From: Chara braunii | Taxonomy: Eukaryota > Streptophyta > Charophyceae > Charales > Characeae | Direction of reading: 5' to 3' | Length of the DNA stretch: 22,500 bases | Assembly: GCA_003427395.1 (NCBI GenBank) | Contig: BFEA01000068.1 | Location: 1,863,585-1,886,084, forward strand | Shown here: positions 16,730 through 22,500 of the stretch, piece after piece | Layout: each line of letters begins with the position of its first letter | Position numbering within the stretch: the stretch's first letter is position 1 | Made by a program: the position numbers and the translations under genes | Notes under the pieces: generated by a model | What the model saw: only the letters and a program-made list of their open reading frames with translations | The model's database searches: none | What the model was told of the DNA's origin: nothing

Positions 16730-18064
16730 GTGCATCGAGTTTTGTTGAGATGCGGTGGGGGTGATCGGCTGGTTGACCGGTGGAAGGTACTGAAACGGTT
16801 GTACGGGGGTAGCCTTGTGGATTGCTGCTTTGGGAAGAAAGAGTTGAGGTATGCTCGTGAATGGTTGAAAGGCGGTGTGACTATTCTGATCGATCCTATT
16901 ATTTCTTTTTTGAGCCGTTCGCTTGCCTTAAAAGGTCCGTTAGCCTCCTTCCTTAGTAATCCTTCTAAACGGTTGGAGCTCAAGCTTTGGGATTTTGATG
17001 TTCTGATTGCTTCTTACACTGTGGTACGTATGTTCAGTGAGAAGCTAACTAGATTTCGGCTGCGTTGTCTTCTTTCTCATCATTTGTTGGCAAGATTTGG
17101 GGTTCATGTGCGGAAGCGGCTGATTGTGCGAATTGTATACGATGATCGTATTTGTAAATCGGGGGTTCGAAGACTGTGTGCTAATATTGTTGCTAGTCTC
17201 AATGTTCCACAGAGCTTGAAAGGGATGGTGGTACGACGCATGCGCGTCGTGTGGTGTCGAAATAAAAGCGTTGGTGATATTATCCACAACTTTCGGGGTT
17301 TTGCTAAGTCCAGTCTCGCTGCCTGTTCTTGTACTCATGCGGATAGTTCTCTTCCGCTGGTCGATGGACATGTGTCATGTCGTGTCAACGATTTGCCGTC
17401 GGTATTCCCTTTGTGGTTTCATAATTTGAAGAATTTGGTTCGACCTTCTAAGACTCGGTTGGTAGCGAGTATACGATCGCAGATTGTTTCCTCCTGTGAG
17501 TCTCATCCTTCATTGCCCACTCCTGACTCTGAGTGCGGTTTGTCTGGTCTTGTAAAAAATTGTTTAGTTAGCAATGACCGGGATGATGCTTCTGATCAGA
17601 TCATTTGCGAAGATGATGTCACCTCCTTCAGATTTGTCCTACGGGGCATGGTATGTAATCCCCTTGATCATAATATGGGAGACACTTATGTCTGCTGCCC
17701 TGTTCATTATCGGAAAGGAATGAAGAAGCTGTTTTTTGGTAATCCTGCTTTGCAGGTGTGTACAGATGATGAAGGGGAATTGCTTCGTGATTGTGAGCAG
17801 ACGTATACGTCGAAAGGGCTATCGATTGTTGCCCCATGGAAGAAGAAAGGTAAGTTGGGGGAAGCATACTGTTTGCCAAAGCACAAAGACGTTTCAAGAT
17901 GGCGGCCAATTTGTCCATCCTCCCCGAGTGTTCTGCAACAGGTGGAAGGATTGTGTCCCGTGTGGTCAACGCTCTGTTATGGAATCTTCCTCGTGATAGT
18001 AACCTCAACCTTCACAGTGCTGACGAATTGCTTACCAGAATCAAGGCTGCTAACCGGGGACTGA
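16730..18064 (+). CDS. Retroelement protein, N-terminal part and RT fingers
   Basis: The frame opens after TAG at 16724. The first codon given here is GTG, and no ATG occurs until codon 101 (17030), so the true start is unknown. It may lie upstream in another frame, because frame 16671-16749 is also open. Residues 1-170 are rich in Leu, Arg and Val and unrecognised. Residues 171-240 carry WCRNKSVGDIIHNFRGFAK, then CSC and later GH, a Cys/His-containing segment. Residues 300-335 read VCNPLDHNMGD and CCPVHY. Residues 375-396 (GEAYCLPKHKDVSRWRPICP) match the first RT motifs, which contain a basic residue and RPI. After about residue 399 the frame stops making sense and the homology passes to the overlapping frame, so the last ~45 codons are probably not real protein. 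The basis is motif pattern and remembered algal RT proteins, not a search. Confidence 0.7.
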   Translation: MHRVLLRCGGGDRLVDRWKVLKRLYGGSLVDCCFGKKELRYAREWLKGGVTILIDPIISFLSRSLALKGPLASFLSNPSKRLELKLWDFDVLIASYTVVRMFSEKLTRFRLRCLLSHHLLARFGVHVRKRLIVRIVYDDRICKSGVRRLCANIVASLNVPQSLKGMVVRRMRVVWCRNKSVGDIIHNFRGFAKSSLAACSCTHADSSLPLVDGHVSCRVNDLPSVFPLWFHNLKNLVRPSKTRLVASIRSQIVSSCESHPSLPTPDSECGLSGLVKNCLVSNDRDDASDQIICEDDVTSFRFVLRGMVCNPLDHNMGDTYVCCPVHYRKGMKKLFFGNPALQVCTDDEGELLRDCEQTYTSKGLSIVAPWKKKGKLGEAYCLPKHKDVSRWRPICPSSPSVLQQVEGLCPVWSTLCYGIFLVIVTSTFTVLTNCLPESRLLTGD

Positions 18065-19008
18065 CTAACCAAGATATGATTTTGGGGGCCTCCTTTGATA
18101 TCAAGGAGATGTTCTCTAACTCGCCTCATGACTCTATTCTCTGGGCACTGGCGTGGGTAGTTGACTTTTGGCGAGAGAAGAACGTGGTTGTTGTCGGGGT
18201 GCGTAAGCAAGGGAAAGGTGCGAAGTTGTTGACAGGAAGGGCTGAGATGGGGTGGAGGTGTGTCTCCTTGCAGACTGTGCTGAGTTTCATTTCCGTTGAG
18301 CTCGATCATACCTATGTTCGTGCTTCGGGTTGTTTGCTGCGTCAAACGATTGGGATTCCCATGAAGGCGTCAAGTTCGGCGTTAGCGTGTTTACTATGTG
18401 CCTATAACGAGTTTTTGTTTTTAACCGGTCTGGGGGCTGACCGAAGACTGTTCCGAGGATTCAGGTTAGTTGACGATGTCTCTGTATTTATTATGTGCAA
18501 GAGCGATGACAGGTTTTCGTATTTGAAAGGATTGCGGCTTATTGAATCATTTAAGCATTGTTACAACGACAACTTGGTTTTGGAACAAACCAATAACGGT
18601 AACTGTTGGGATTTCCTTGGGTGTGTCCCTAAAGTGTTTGAAGGGAGGAAAGGGGTCCTTTGCTTTCCGTTAATGAAGAACCAGAGGAAAGACGTCAATG
18701 GAAGGTTGAAAATTCAATGTATTCAAGACTTCGTGTCGTTCACAAGCCGTCAGCAGAAGCTGGCGGTTATTAACTCCTTCCTGCATCGTGCAAAGGCATA
18801 TTCGACTGTCGAGGGTATGGTGTTTCCCTTTCTGCTGTCCTTAAAATGTGAACTATGGAGGAGGGGGTGTCCTGATGTGTTCTTTGATTCTGCTGTAACT
18901 CATTTCTCAAGGAGATTCGGCGGTTTGTGGGGCGACTGGTTGCCCTTTCTAACCGGGTGGGGTCGTGTGTTGAAAGAAGTGAAGTTCTTCGAGGACTCTC
19001 GGTTGTAG
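17899..19008 (+). CDS. Reverse transcriptase, palm and thumb domains
   Basis: The frame is shifted -1 relative to the upstream ORF. The ATG at 17899 is in a region where the other frame still carries the homology, so translation probably does not start here. RT motif A is FDIKEMF (residues 66-72, catalytic Asp67 at 18097). Motif B is RQTIGIPMKASSSALAC (148-164). Motif C is RLVDDVSVF (189-197, catalytic Asp192 and Asp193). Motifs D and E are suggested by NDNLVLE and WDFLGC (224-242). A thumb-like FTSRQQKLAVINSFLHRAKA follows (281-300). All three metal-binding aspartates are intact, so the copy looks young. The reading frame ends in TAG near 19006. Motif B has Lys where many RTs have Gly (IPMK versus IPMG). 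No downstream GIY-YIG domain is present before the stop. Confidence 0.8.
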   Translation: MAANLSILPECSATGGRIVSRVVNALLWNLPRDSNLNLHSADELLTRIKAANRGLTNQDMILGASFDIKEMFSNSPHDSILWALAWVVDFWREKNVVVVGVRKQGKGAKLLTGRAEMGWRCVSLQTVLSFISVELDHTYVRASGCLLRQTIGIPMKASSSALACLLCAYNEFLFLTGLGADRRLFRGFRLVDDVSVFIMCKSDDRFSYLKGLRLIESFKHCYNDNLVLEQTNNGNCWDFLGCVPKVFEGRKGVLCFPLMKNQRKDVNGRLKIQCIQDFVSFTSRQQKLAVINSFLHRAKAYSTVEGMVFPFLLSLKCELWRRGCPDVFFDSAVTHFSRRFGGLWGDWLPFLTGWGRVLKEVKFFEDSRL

Positions 19009-19549
19009 GGGGTCATTTTTTCTATGATGTTTCTTGTCTTTTTTTGCAGACTTCCGTGGATAAGGGTCCGGGGTTTTTTACTTTTTTGCATTCTCGATGC
19101 CTCAAGGTGTACTTGACGAAGGAACTGTGAGTCGAACTTGGTATTTGGAGGTAGTTTCTGGTTCGTTCTTTGATTGTAACTTGGGCTTGAACTCAGTACC
19201 TGTGACTTTGCCTATGAATTTTTCTGTGTTCTTCTGGTAGTTAGGTTGGTGAGTGTTTTGGAACATTTGGTCCTGTGTGGATGGGTATTCGAACCTGGGT
19301 CGGTTCTAACCGCGTATGGGAGAAACAGTGATTGAGAGTTGGAACTTTCGATTCGATAGTGGTAGGTTTGGTTGGTTTTTCTTTCTCTTTCTTTCTTTTT
19401 TTCATTCGCTTTTGAGGGTTTCGAACTGTCGTTGGAGTCTGGGTTCTATTTGCGGCTGAGTTGCATGGACTGGTTTAAGCGTTGATGACGTCCTGTCTTC
19501 AGGTGGCTTTCTTAGTATATATAGTCCTATTAGACTAGTGTCCACCAAG
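19009..19549 (+). other. 3' non-coding region of the retroelement
   Basis: T/G-rich sequence without a meaningful ORF joins the RT stop codon to the ribozyme. A TATATATAG-like stretch occurs near 19514-19523, about 30 bp upstream of the ribozyme. Its significance is unknown. Confidence 0.45.
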
Positions 19550-19617
19550 CGACTTTAGACCCCTGAAGAGTCCTGGTTGGAGGCCAGGCTAAAACCGGTC
19601 GGGTCGTACGCCTGTCG
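19550..19617 (+). ncRNA. Type I hammerhead ribozyme candidate
   Basis: The conserved core CTGAAGA (19563-19569) is preceded by GACCC (19558-19562), which pairs exactly with GGGTC (19601-19605) just after the predicted cleavage site, forming helix I. Beyond an internal loop, CGAC (19550-19553) pairs with GTCG (19614-19617). Helix II is GTCCTGG (19570-19576) with CCAGGCT (19584-19590), a 7-base loop, five good pairs, one mismatch and one wobble. Then come AAAA (19591-19594) and helix III CCGG with U and C (19599, 19600); cleavage is predicted after C19600. ACCGGU is self-complementary with no loop, so dimer-type folding is likely. One core deviation: the usual G12 of GAAA is A. This copy may therefore be weak or inactive. 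Confidence 0.65.
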
Positions 19618-19620
19618 AGG

Positions 19621-19920
19621 ACTTTGTTTCCGACCATCGTGCTTCATGATTATTTTTTCGCAATTTAGTCGTGTTCGGGACACCTATCTACTCTTGGTGT
19701 GCTTCTACTTCTTCCTCTACCTCTCCTTCTACTCATTCTTCTTCTTCTCCTCTCCCTCTTTTCGCTCTTCGTGTGTGTACTGTTGTGCATTGGGATCGTA
19801 TTATGCCATCAATTTTGTCGTCGCTTATAGCGTGACATACAGTTACTAGGCTTACATTAACCTATCCTCCTAATCTGTTTAGCATTACTCATCCGTCCAG
19901 AATCCAAGCAGGGAATGCGA
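19621..19920. other. Non-coding, pyrimidine-rich
   Basis: CT-rich sequence (about 19705-19765) following the ribozyme. It may belong to a downstream partial copy of the retroelement, but I see no sequence shared with the upstream end. Confidence 0.35.
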
Positions 19921-20003
19921 CTGTCTTTACCCGAATAGAACGCGGGGTCTTTATCGCTGCATCTGGACTGAAAGTTGGGCCAAATGCAGCTATAATGACC
20001 CGG
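19921..20003. mobile_element. MITE-family copy (CTGTCTTTACCCGAATAGAAC end)
   Basis: CCCGAATAGAACGC at 19930-19943 matches the ends at 688-977 and 3083-3177. The arm at 19945-19966 (GGGTCTTTATCGCTGCATCTGG) and its partner at 19980-20001 are 22-bp inverted repeats with three mismatches. The loop is ACTGAAAGTTGGG. The right terminal repeat appears lost. Confidence 0.65.
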
Positions 20004-20011
20004 CGTTGCTC

Positions 20012-20280
20012 TCCCGTTGTGTTCACTGTGACCAGCTGATCACTCCTGGCCCAGGGTCTCTGGAACCATCTCCTTTGGGCTCTGTTGCCCTCCCCTGTCT
20101 TCACTTTTCTCCTCCAATAGACATTGATGGCTTGTTTCAACCCCATCTTGATCCTCTTGCTTTCATTATCTGAGAGTGTTTTCTTCTCAAATCTCGTTCT
20201 GTTCCTGTCCACCTAGATAATTTCACAGATGATTCCCCTTGCCACATGGGCTATGTACCCCCAGCCCTTCTTGCCTTTTT
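20012..20280 (-). pseudogene. Decayed LINE-like C-terminal coding fragment
   Basis: On the minus strand, KGWGYIAHVARGIICEII reads up to an in-frame TAG (20213-20215). VDRNRTRFEKK, then a Lys/Arg-rich stretch with INVYWRRK and RRWFQRPWARSDQL, continues to about 20020. The pattern of hydrophobic residues followed by an aromatic or stop, then xDRNRxRFE, resembles the segment after the zinc-knuckle region of plant LINE reverse transcriptases (IWxxRNxxxF). The stop codon sits where Trp would be expected. A hairpin-element relic adjoins its upstream end and the MITE its downstream end. This is by eye only; a chance ORF is possible. Confidence 0.33.
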
Positions 20281-20282
20281 CC

Positions 20283-20345
20283 GCCCGCCAGGGGCCAGGT
20301 CCCACTTACACGACCGCAGATAGCAAAGATCAACAGGACCTCGCC
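20283..20345. mobile_element. Shortened relative of the 2854-2970 foldback element
   Basis: GGCCAGGTCCCACTTACAC is followed by GACCGCAGATAGCAAAGATC and AGGACCTCGCCCC. The first part matches the left arm at 2863-2886. The second matches the reverse complement of 2909-2928. Part of the original hairpin is missing, so this looks like a deletion derivative. Confidence 0.6.
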
Positions 20346-20491
20346 CCAAATTTGCTGGAAGGAAGCCCAGAATCACCCATTCTTCATTCCACTCCACTCC
20401 TCCTCCTCCCATCTCCTCCCAATCATGTTTCCACCAACTCCAGAGGTGCCTTGTTGACTCAAACGGCCAATTGCAGCCGTTGCAGCTTAGC

Positions 20492-20495
<4 letters not shown>

Positions 20496-20522
<27 letters not shown>

Positions 20523-20680
20523 GGACAAATGCTCCAGTCTAGCGGTTGCAGCTCAGCTCAACACTCATCCCTCTGAAATATTTGGTTTTACTCATCAAGT
20601 TCCACCAACTGGGTTCGAACACGGGTCTGCATTTCAACAGTTCAATGGTGCACCCACTGAGCTAGGCCTCTCTGCTTTTG
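20496..20680 (-). mobile_element. tRNA-derived SINE, minus strand, with poly(A) tail
   Basis: On the minus strand an A box TAGCTCAGTGGGTGCACC (20664-20647) is followed by a B box GTGTTCGAACCC (20622-20611) with tRNA-like spacing. About 90 bp of unrelated body and a 26-base A run (T on the plus strand, 20496-20521) follow. The tRNA-like part does not close into a full cloverleaf by eye, so a SINE is favoured over a functional tRNA. Target-site duplications are not clear. Confidence 0.6.
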
Positions 20681-21110
20681 GCGGGTACCATCCTCCTCCC
20701 ATATCGGGGTTCAGACATAGAGGGGTCCAAGGCTCTGTCATTGCACAGCCCTTCCAAGATAGCCATACTGTGTGTGCCCAACTGCCATGCGGCAACGGGC
20801 AGCTCTGTCTTTTGTCGTTGAGCTGCGTATGGCCAGTTGGTATAGCTTGTCCTCCTGCCACGTGGCTAGCTCCGTCTTCTCTTGGCGCGCAGTGTTTTCC
20901 ACGTGTGTGGCCATACTGTTGGCGTCTGCGACACAGCCACTGGGAGCTATCTTCGTCTTGGCGCGAGGTGGAGCCTTGCATTCTTGGCCACGCGATGTGT
21001 GTTCGCTCATCGGGATTGAACGTGCGACGTCTGGCGTGACAGGGTAGCCATAAAGGTGGTATACTGTCAGTACGTCGGTTTGACAGGTCAGCTGATGGCT
21101 CAGCTCATTC
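20681..21110. other. Non-coding, no gene recognised
   Basis: GC-richer sequence with several short overlapping ORFs in both strands and no motif. TGGCCAGTTGGTATAGC near 20830 resembles a pol III A box, but no B box follows in the same orientation. Confidence 0.4.
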
Positions 21111-21149
21111 CCGTCTGTTCGTCATCTGTCAGGCTCCCTCCATATTCCT

Positions 21150-21790
21150 GGCCGCCTCCCCCTCCTCCTCCTCCTCCTCCTCCTCCTCCTCCTCCTCCTC
21201 CTCCTGCTTTTCCTCCTTGTCTCCTTTTCCTCCTCCTCCTCCTGCTCCTACTCCTCCTCTTCCTCCCCTGCTTATTATCATCGGACTAACCAGCCCAGGT
21301 AAATTCAATCTTGTGTCTAATTGGACATCGGGTGGCCTTTTCAGCCCAGGGTGGCCTTTATTTATTGCCTTCAGAGAACCCCCAATGGGGGATCACCCCT
21401 GCTTATCGATCACCTGGTGGTGAGCGATTTATTCAAATTTTGGGTCCTATTTTTATCTAGCCCGTTCTCTCCTTCGTCTTTCTGGTCTGGCTTCAGATTG
21501 TCCTCACCTTCTTCCCCTTTTCCTACATCCATAGTATAAGGGGCTCCTCCTCCTGCTCCTCCTGCTCCTCCTCCTCCTCGTCCTCCTCCTCCTCCTCTTC
21601 CTCCTGCTTCTTCGTCTTCGGTGATGGCTCTCCTTGTGGTCCTCCGTCGCCATCTCTCTCCATTGATAACGTTGTGCTTTGCTTCCCCCTCTTGTTCCTC
21701 CCCCCCTCCTCCTCCTCCCCCCTCCTGTTTTCCCTGTTCTCTCTGTCTCCCCTCTCCTCCCGTTCCCCCCTCCGCTCCTCCGCTATACTT
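21150..21790. repeat. CTC-rich polypyrimidine region
   Basis: Pure (CTC)n at about 21159-21205, with further CTC/CTG clusters at about 21221-21270, 21545-21605 and 21690-21780. Proline and leucine homopolymer ORFs here are artefacts. The stretch 21290-21540 between clusters holds nothing recognisable. Confidence 0.9.
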
Positions 21791-21910
21791 TTCTTTGTAG
21801 ATTGACGAATAGATCGGTAAGCTGCACCCCCCAGAAGGAGGGGGAAGGGCGGGAGGAGCGAGCGATTATCGCATTTGGGAAGGTGATTGGAACACGTAGA
21901 ATAGCTTCTC

Positions 21911-22017
21911 TTTTTTTTTTTTTTTTTTTTCTCTTCTTAAGCGTCACGGCATCTTTCATGAAAGATCGGCCATGGTTCATCGCGAAATGGGTACCGACTT
22001 TTTTTTTTTTTTTTTTT
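21911..22017. repeat. Two poly(T) runs and a 16-bp perfect palindrome
   Basis: T runs at 21911-21930 and 21999-22017 flank ATCTTTCATGAAAGAT (21951-21966), a perfect palindrome. The second T run is itself flanked by TGGGTACC and GGTACCCA. Confidence 0.85.
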
Positions 22018-22137
22018 GGTACCCACCAATGTGACGTGATCAAACAAACCGAATTGTTTTTTGACAGAGAAAGAGAGGGAACCCCAGCCGTGTGGCTGTA
22101 TGGTACACACACACATTCAAGGGTTAATAAATATGCC

Positions 22138-22203
22138 AATCAGTTCGAATCCTTTTTTTTATTTTGTAATTATTTTTTTAAATTTTAATCAGTTCGAATC
22201 CTT
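22138..22203. repeat. 17-bp direct repeats flanking a 32-bp A/T insertion
   Basis: AATCAGTTCGAATCCTT occurs at 22138-22154 and exactly again at 22187-22203. The 32 bases between are A/T except for a single G. This has the form of a target-site duplication around a tiny T-rich (A-rich on the minus strand) insert. Confidence 0.8.
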
Positions 22204-22500
22204 ATGCATACAAAAAAGGGAGTGAGACGAATAGAGAGAGGACGACGGAGAAAGGAGAGAGAAGAAGGGAGTGAGGAATGAGCGGACGTAGGGAGGGTGC
22301 GCGGGAGGGTGGAAGAGATGAACGTTGGGAGGGGTAGGGTCTAGTAGCTGTGATCCTCCTCCTCCTTCCATCTATTATCCTATTAATATATTCTGTTTGG
22401 TCAAACGATTTCCAAATTAACATCTCTACCCTGCAGCCCCTTCAGCCCACCACGAATCCCTTCCGGAGGCGTTCTTTTTTTTTTCCGGGGGGGGGGGGGG
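22204..22500. other. Purine-rich stretch and terminal poly(T)/poly(G)
   Basis: Plus-strand G/A-rich sequence (about 22215-22340), then unique sequence, a T run (about 22474-22484) and 14 G residues at the window end. No gene is supported. Confidence 0.5.

Larger units (their letters stand above)
16667..19620 (+). mobile_element. Penelope-like (or related) retroelement with RT and downstream hammerhead motif
   Basis: The unit includes the two-frame reverse transcriptase (16730-19008), about 540 bp of 3' non-coding sequence and a hammerhead-ribozyme fold (19550-19617). No long terminal repeats, integrase or RNase H are visible. I assign it to the Penelope-like side for three reasons: the RT has FD, GIPM and VDD motifs with a distinctive thumb; a single protein of about 760 residues is implied; and hammerheads are known in that group. 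No GIY-YIG endonuclease is recognisable. The 5' boundary is taken as the end of the T run, and the 3' boundary is only known to lie beyond the ribozyme. Confidence 0.6.

Noticed and set aside
20825-21050. Pol III A-box-like TGGCCAGTTGGTATAGC with a GTTCAATCCC-type B box
   Set aside because: The B-box-like sequence is on the opposite strand, so the two cannot form one promoter.
21056-21289. Proline-rich ORF
   Set aside because: It is a CTC microsatellite translation with no flanking domain.

Overview
This looks like a draft-assembly segment of a large, repeat-rich eukaryotic nuclear genome. It has dense microsatellites, N-containing gaps at 13614, 15073-15075 and 15082, many short foldback elements, tRNA-derived SINE-like units and decayed retroelements. 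I see no operons, no bacterial-type genes and no host gene that can be assigned with confidence. The reverse transcriptase resembles, from memory only, ORFs of charophyte/green-lineage algae, and the LINE-like 3' end is of plant type. A streptophyte alga such as a stonewort is therefore my best but unverified guess.

Layout. 1-2250: A/T-rich tetranucleotide repeats, a degraded MITE (688-977), a 28-bp minisatellite and long GA, GGA and TTC/TCG tracts. 2580-4360: a cluster of hairpin elements (2657-2785, 2854-2970, 3083-3177), a tRNA-like SINE (about 3221-3420) and a 250-bp tandem duplication that copied another hairpin element (3599-3703 and 3850-3954). 4360-7060: non-coding sequence with GATA/GA tracts, a degenerate repeat block (5453-5900) and an AT-rich foldback (about 6056-6452). 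7060-13330: the least repetitive part, with only two uncertain ORFs (10725-11189 plus; 11806-12162 minus) and a convergent inverted pair of A-tailed units (9686-9966). 13330-15080: palindrome arrays and microsatellites. 15080-16665: TE-derived non-coding sequence, including a LINE-type 3' end on the minus strand.

16667-19620 holds the main find, a Penelope-like (or related) retroelement. Its reverse transcriptase lies in two overlapping frames (16730-18064, then 17899-19008), consistent with loss of one C in a C run near 17921-17925. The catalytic aspartates of motifs A and C are all present. About 540 bp downstream, 19550-19617 folds as a type I hammerhead ribozyme with a palindromic ACCGGU helix III. 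Hammerheads of this design are known in Penelope-like elements, so ribozyme and RT support each other.

19620-22500: another copy of the MITE family (19921-20003), a decayed LINE-like coding fragment on the minus strand, a shortened relative of the 2854-2970 hairpin, a minus-strand SINE with poly(A) (about 20496-20680), a CTC-rich tract, poly(T) runs and a short insertion flanked by a 17-bp direct repeat. No cellular pathway is encoded here. The common theme is mobile elements and their non-autonomous derivatives.
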